Positions 60,569-64,000 of a stretch of DNA of 64,000 nucleotides are shown one piece after another (position 1 is the first letter of the stretch; every line of letters starts with the position of its first letter). Under the pieces are notes generated by a model. It was not told where the DNA came from. It searched no databases and saw only the letters and a list, made by a program, of their open reading frames with translations. The stretch covers positions 21,724,001-21,788,000 of the forward strand of contig JAPTYO010000003.1 of assembly GCA_036873135.1 (NCBI GenBank), read 5' to 3'. Source of the DNA: Clarkia xantiana subsp. parviflora (lineage: Eukaryota > Streptophyta > Magnoliopsida > Myrtales > Onagraceae). A program made the position numbers and the translations under genes.

Positions 60569-63500
60569 TCAATGTTTCACCTTATCTCCCTCTCCAGCAA
60601 GTTCCTTCCTCTGCTGATGCTCAGCAACCTTATAATCTACAACCTCACGGAACAAGTTCGAGTCTAGCACGCACTGTTCGCTTCCATACACAGCAGCCTG
60701 GACACCTGCCATTAGCTTAGCAATTTCTCTACCGGAAAAGCCTTCAATCTTGGCTGCGGCTTCTCTAATGACTTCGTCTGTGAGTCCTTTGATTTCAATC
60801 TGCTGCTGCTTTTTGTTGAACAAGTTTCTGAACCACCCGGGTTTCTGGGATCCTGCTTGGGCTATGTATTTGTCTAGGTATAGGTTTAGGAGCTTGAAGC
60901 GTTCGTCTTCTCCAGGTAAGGGGAATTCGAGGGATTCATCTATTCGGTCTGCCACTGCTGAATCGAGATCACCGGGTCGGTTAGTAGCAAGGACCATCAC
61001 TATGTCTTTGGATTGGTCTCCTGTTCGGAAGAGGAGTGCGTTTAGTGCACTTCTCTGTGCTTCACTCATGTAGGTTTTATTTCGCCTGCAAAAAATCAAT
61101 AAATGGAACCCTTCAGTATGGACTGAGAATTCATAAAGCTGTGTACTCAAGATGGAAAATATAAATTAAAAGTATTGAAACGAAATAGCTTCAATTGGAA
61201 GCTCAATTGAAATGAGTTGTTCAAATTTGGTAGAAGTTCAATTGAGTATCCAATTAAACATATTTCGTTGCAATACTTTCAAATTATGTTTGAACCCATA
61301 TTGTGTACACGTGAAAATACCTAGATGGTAGAAACATGCTCATTTTTTTTGGTCAAATTTGACGTTAATTGAAATAGAGGTAGCAATTTGCTCTGAAATT
61401 GGAAGTTCGAATAGTAAATTTTAAAAAATTAAAGTTCAAGTAGCGAATTTTAAATTGATCAAAGTTCGGGTAGCAATTTGGTTTTAAACCCTATGGCAAA
61501 TCCATTTGGTATGACAATTAACAAGTCTAGATAAATGTTATTGCTTCATCAGCTTTTATCCAAGTAGTTCAGCATTATAGATTTAAGAGCAGTTAAATCT
61601 GACAGCAGGTCGGTAGCAGGAACTTACTCGCATAAAAATGCATCTGCCTCATCAATAAAGAGTAGCAGCCCCCTCCTCGATTTCTTGGCCCAATCAAACA
61701 GCTGATGTATTTTCGTAACTGCCTGGGGTCCTAACGGCGCAACATCTCCTCCAGTCATCAGTGCATAATCCAAACCCTGATACATGGTGAGATTTAGGTA
61801 AGAGAGATGAGCTTCCTAACTTATTATTGCAAACCAGTCTGCTAAAAGGCAGCCAAGGCAAACTTAATGGTTTCAGACTAATATGATGCATCAAGAGCAA
61901 GTAGCCAAATTTCAACACACCAACTGTCAAATTCATATTTGTATGACATGAACATTGTCTCTTACTAGGGCGATAATCCTGATGATTATGTGCTGTAATC
62001 CTAATAATGCACATGTTGAATGAGCAATTTCCAGTACCCACTCATGCAAAACAATGATATGTAAAAATAAAGGGAAGATCTCATACAGATTTTTTGGCCA
62101 TTTCCCTGGCAGCCATGGTTTTTCCCGTTCCTGGAGGTCCATAGAACAACATATTCCGGAAGGGGGCCTGGTGGGATTTGGTATTAGCAGTAGCACCAGC
62201 TAACTGTTGAATTCTCTTCTGCAGTGATGAGTTCAAAATCACATCACCAAATCCCTTTCCGTTATTTGGAGTGGCTCCTTTACCAGCCCCACGAGCTAGA
62301 GTGCTCATATTTCTTCTAACGATGCCAGACCAAGGATACTTTCCACGAGAGGACTCCCTGATTAATGATGGTTGCCCCAGAATCCTATCCACGTAACTCC
62401 AGATCACCCTTGCACCTTCTCTGCATCAGAGTAAGCAGCCGCCGAAGATGATAGTTAGATTTAGACCAGAAAGTTAAAGTAGCTACAAGCTTATTAAGTA
62501 TTCTTCTCCGTCAAGGAATATTAAGCAACACCTTGTTGTGTAAACTCCAGCTGCAAGAGCTGTCACTCCTCCGACAGCAACCACCAACTTATTTTGGTCG
62601 GTCAAAATTGCTTTGAAACCACCTACAAGAAGATAATAACTGAAATTGTAAGAAATGATTGATCTTGACAGATATAGTCCACCTATTAAGTACAAGGAAT
62701 TATCACTTCACCTCCAATGTGATCAAAAGTTGTGTTTATGGCAGCAACCCATTTCTCTCTCTCTGCATTAGCACGATCTACTAGCATTCGCCTGTTAACA
62801 TCTTCTGCTAGCTTTGCTTCATGAGCTCTACCTTCTGCTTCAGCTATAGCTCTTACTCTGATTGTTTCACGCTCCATTTCAGCTCTCTCCCTCTCGGTTT
62901 GACGTTTTTGTGCTTGGATCTGCTCCTCTGTTGCTCTACGAGCTTGCTCCTGTCTGATTGATGAATCCTCTTGCAGTTTTACAAGCTCTTGATTTCTTGC
63001 CCTTTGAAATTCATTTTCAGCCTGCAAAAAGCTTGAGCTATTATTAACATAATCCTCCATAACTATCTCCAAAATGCTAACCAAAATACTTCAAGAACCA
63101 ACATGCCTGCATTCTCTTCCTTGTCAATTCATCCTCATAACGAGCCATCTGGGACTTCGTCTGCGCCTGAAACTGAGCAAACTTCTTCTGTTCGTCATAT
63201 ACTACCCTTTGCCTCTCCTGTCAAGACAAGGAATGCGCAAAAAATCAAGACCAATCCCCTGTTTTTTTCCAGGAGCATGTTTAAACGTGAAAGTTTCATA
63301 GCATAGAGAGTTACAATTTCAGCCTGGGCTTGCATAGCCTTAAACTCAGCTGTCTTCACAGCCATTTCAGTCTGCTTTGTCTCTTCTTTCTTCTTTATGA
63401 TCTCAAATGCCTATCAAGAAACAAATCCATTCTTAAGGAAATAGTCTCAAACACGAAATGTATCCTTTTGCCACTCGCGCTTTCCATTCGTGAATTGCGG

Positions 63501-64000
63501 ATTACTTACTGGGGCGAGACAAATTAAGCCGAAGTTAATTTGTCCATTTAGTTAATTTCTCAATTACTTAGAACTTCCAAAAGAAACACATATGTCCAGG
63601 TAAAGGAACTGACTAGTTGAAAGTTAAGAAGCAATTGAATAAAAGCAGGCAATGGAGCTTTAAACGGTGAAACAAAAAGACTAGCACAGCTCTACACGAA
63701 GAACCAGACATCATTCAGCAAAAAGCTCGTTGAGAGCCCAAACCTTTTTGGCATTGGGAGAAGAGTTAATCTCTTTGATAGCCTTAGCGCCCCGTTCCAG
63801 AGCCTCAGGATCAAATCCAGCAGACGAGGTCCTCGGATGATGGTTCCTAACCTTGGGAGGAGCATCACTATCCGGCGCCGATTCAGAATTAACCGGCGGA
63901 GATGGTTTCGCAGAAGAGGAAGGATCGTCAGGTGTAGTAGGTCCGGCAAGAGGGGCAGCAGGTCCGGAGGAGAAGGGACTGAAGTTGAAAGGGCCATCAG
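60569..64000 (-). CDS. ATAD3-type mitochondrial AAA protein, N-terminus beyond the window
   Basis: Inner-membrane AAA protein linked to nucleoid organisation and membrane contacts. Exons: 63744-64000 (continues past the edge), 63315-63410, 63107-63217, 62712-63021, 62532-62622, 62087-62420, 61628-61776, 60569-61085; phases agree. The visible part (about 540 aa) starts in a Pro/Ser-rich region after a DGPFNFSP motif, then a long charged coiled coil ([10 protein letters not shown] to about [11 protein letters not shown]). A short hydrophobic segment follows ([16 protein letters not shown], probable membrane span), then the AAA module: Walker A GPPGTGKT, Walker [21 protein letters not shown] and the arginine-finger [10 protein letters not shown]. 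The intron between 63107 and 63021 uses a GC donor. About 30 residues, including the start, should lie outside. Confidence 0.94.

Overview
The window is nuclear DNA of a flowering plant, almost certainly a eudicot. It is AT-rich, its genes have many GT-AG introns, and the intergenic space is packed with plant-type Helitrons and small Mutator-like, hAT-like and Tourist-like elements. The proteins are plant-specific (UGT78-type glycosyltransferase, plant O-fucosyltransferase family, exopolygalacturonase). I see no rRNA, tRNA or CRISPR. The species cannot be named from the sequence.

Layout. 1-20.4 kb: a tandem array of exopolygalacturonase (GH28) repeat units on +. Copy A enters from the left edge (exons 3-4 visible), copy B is complete (10476-13816, about 396 aa), copy C is a deletion relic and copy D is only exon 1. 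The spacers are near-identical apart from private insertions: a 1035-bp foldback element with 9-bp target duplications in an intron of A, a 4.8-kb Helitron nested in a small Helitron, a 519-bp Mutator-like element, and a minus-strand Helitron. The large Helitron carries captured pieces of a sulfate transporter gene and of an unrecognised gene. 20.6-23.6 kb: protein phosphatase 4 regulatory subunit 2 (7 coding exons, +). 27.8-33.2 kb: two UGT78-like flavonoid glucosyltransferase first exons and only one second exon. 36.1-40.1 kb: O-fucosyltransferase family gene (9 coding exons, +). 45.2-55.4 kb: exportin 1 (XPO1/CRM1, 32 coding exons, -). 57.8-59.6 kb: NDUFS6-type complex I subunit (+). 60.6-64.0 kb: ATAD3-type mitochondrial AAA protein (-), whose 5' end lies beyond the right edge.

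The genes are independent plant transcription units, not operons. Their neighbourhood matches what I remember of Arabidopsis (PP4R2L, UGT78D and XPO1A near At5g17020-17070; XPO1B, NDUFS6 and ATAD3 near At3g03060-03110), so this looks like an ancient conserved block. The polygalacturonase array and transposons look lineage-specific, though I cannot test that here.

I worked out exon coordinates by hand from splice sites, reading phase and family knowledge. No undescribed molecular system is evident. The most testable oddities are the two in-phase UGT first exons that could share one second exon, the gene-capturing Helitron nested in another Helitron, the polygalacturonase array whose insertions record its duplication order, and a GC-AG intron in the ATAD3 gene.
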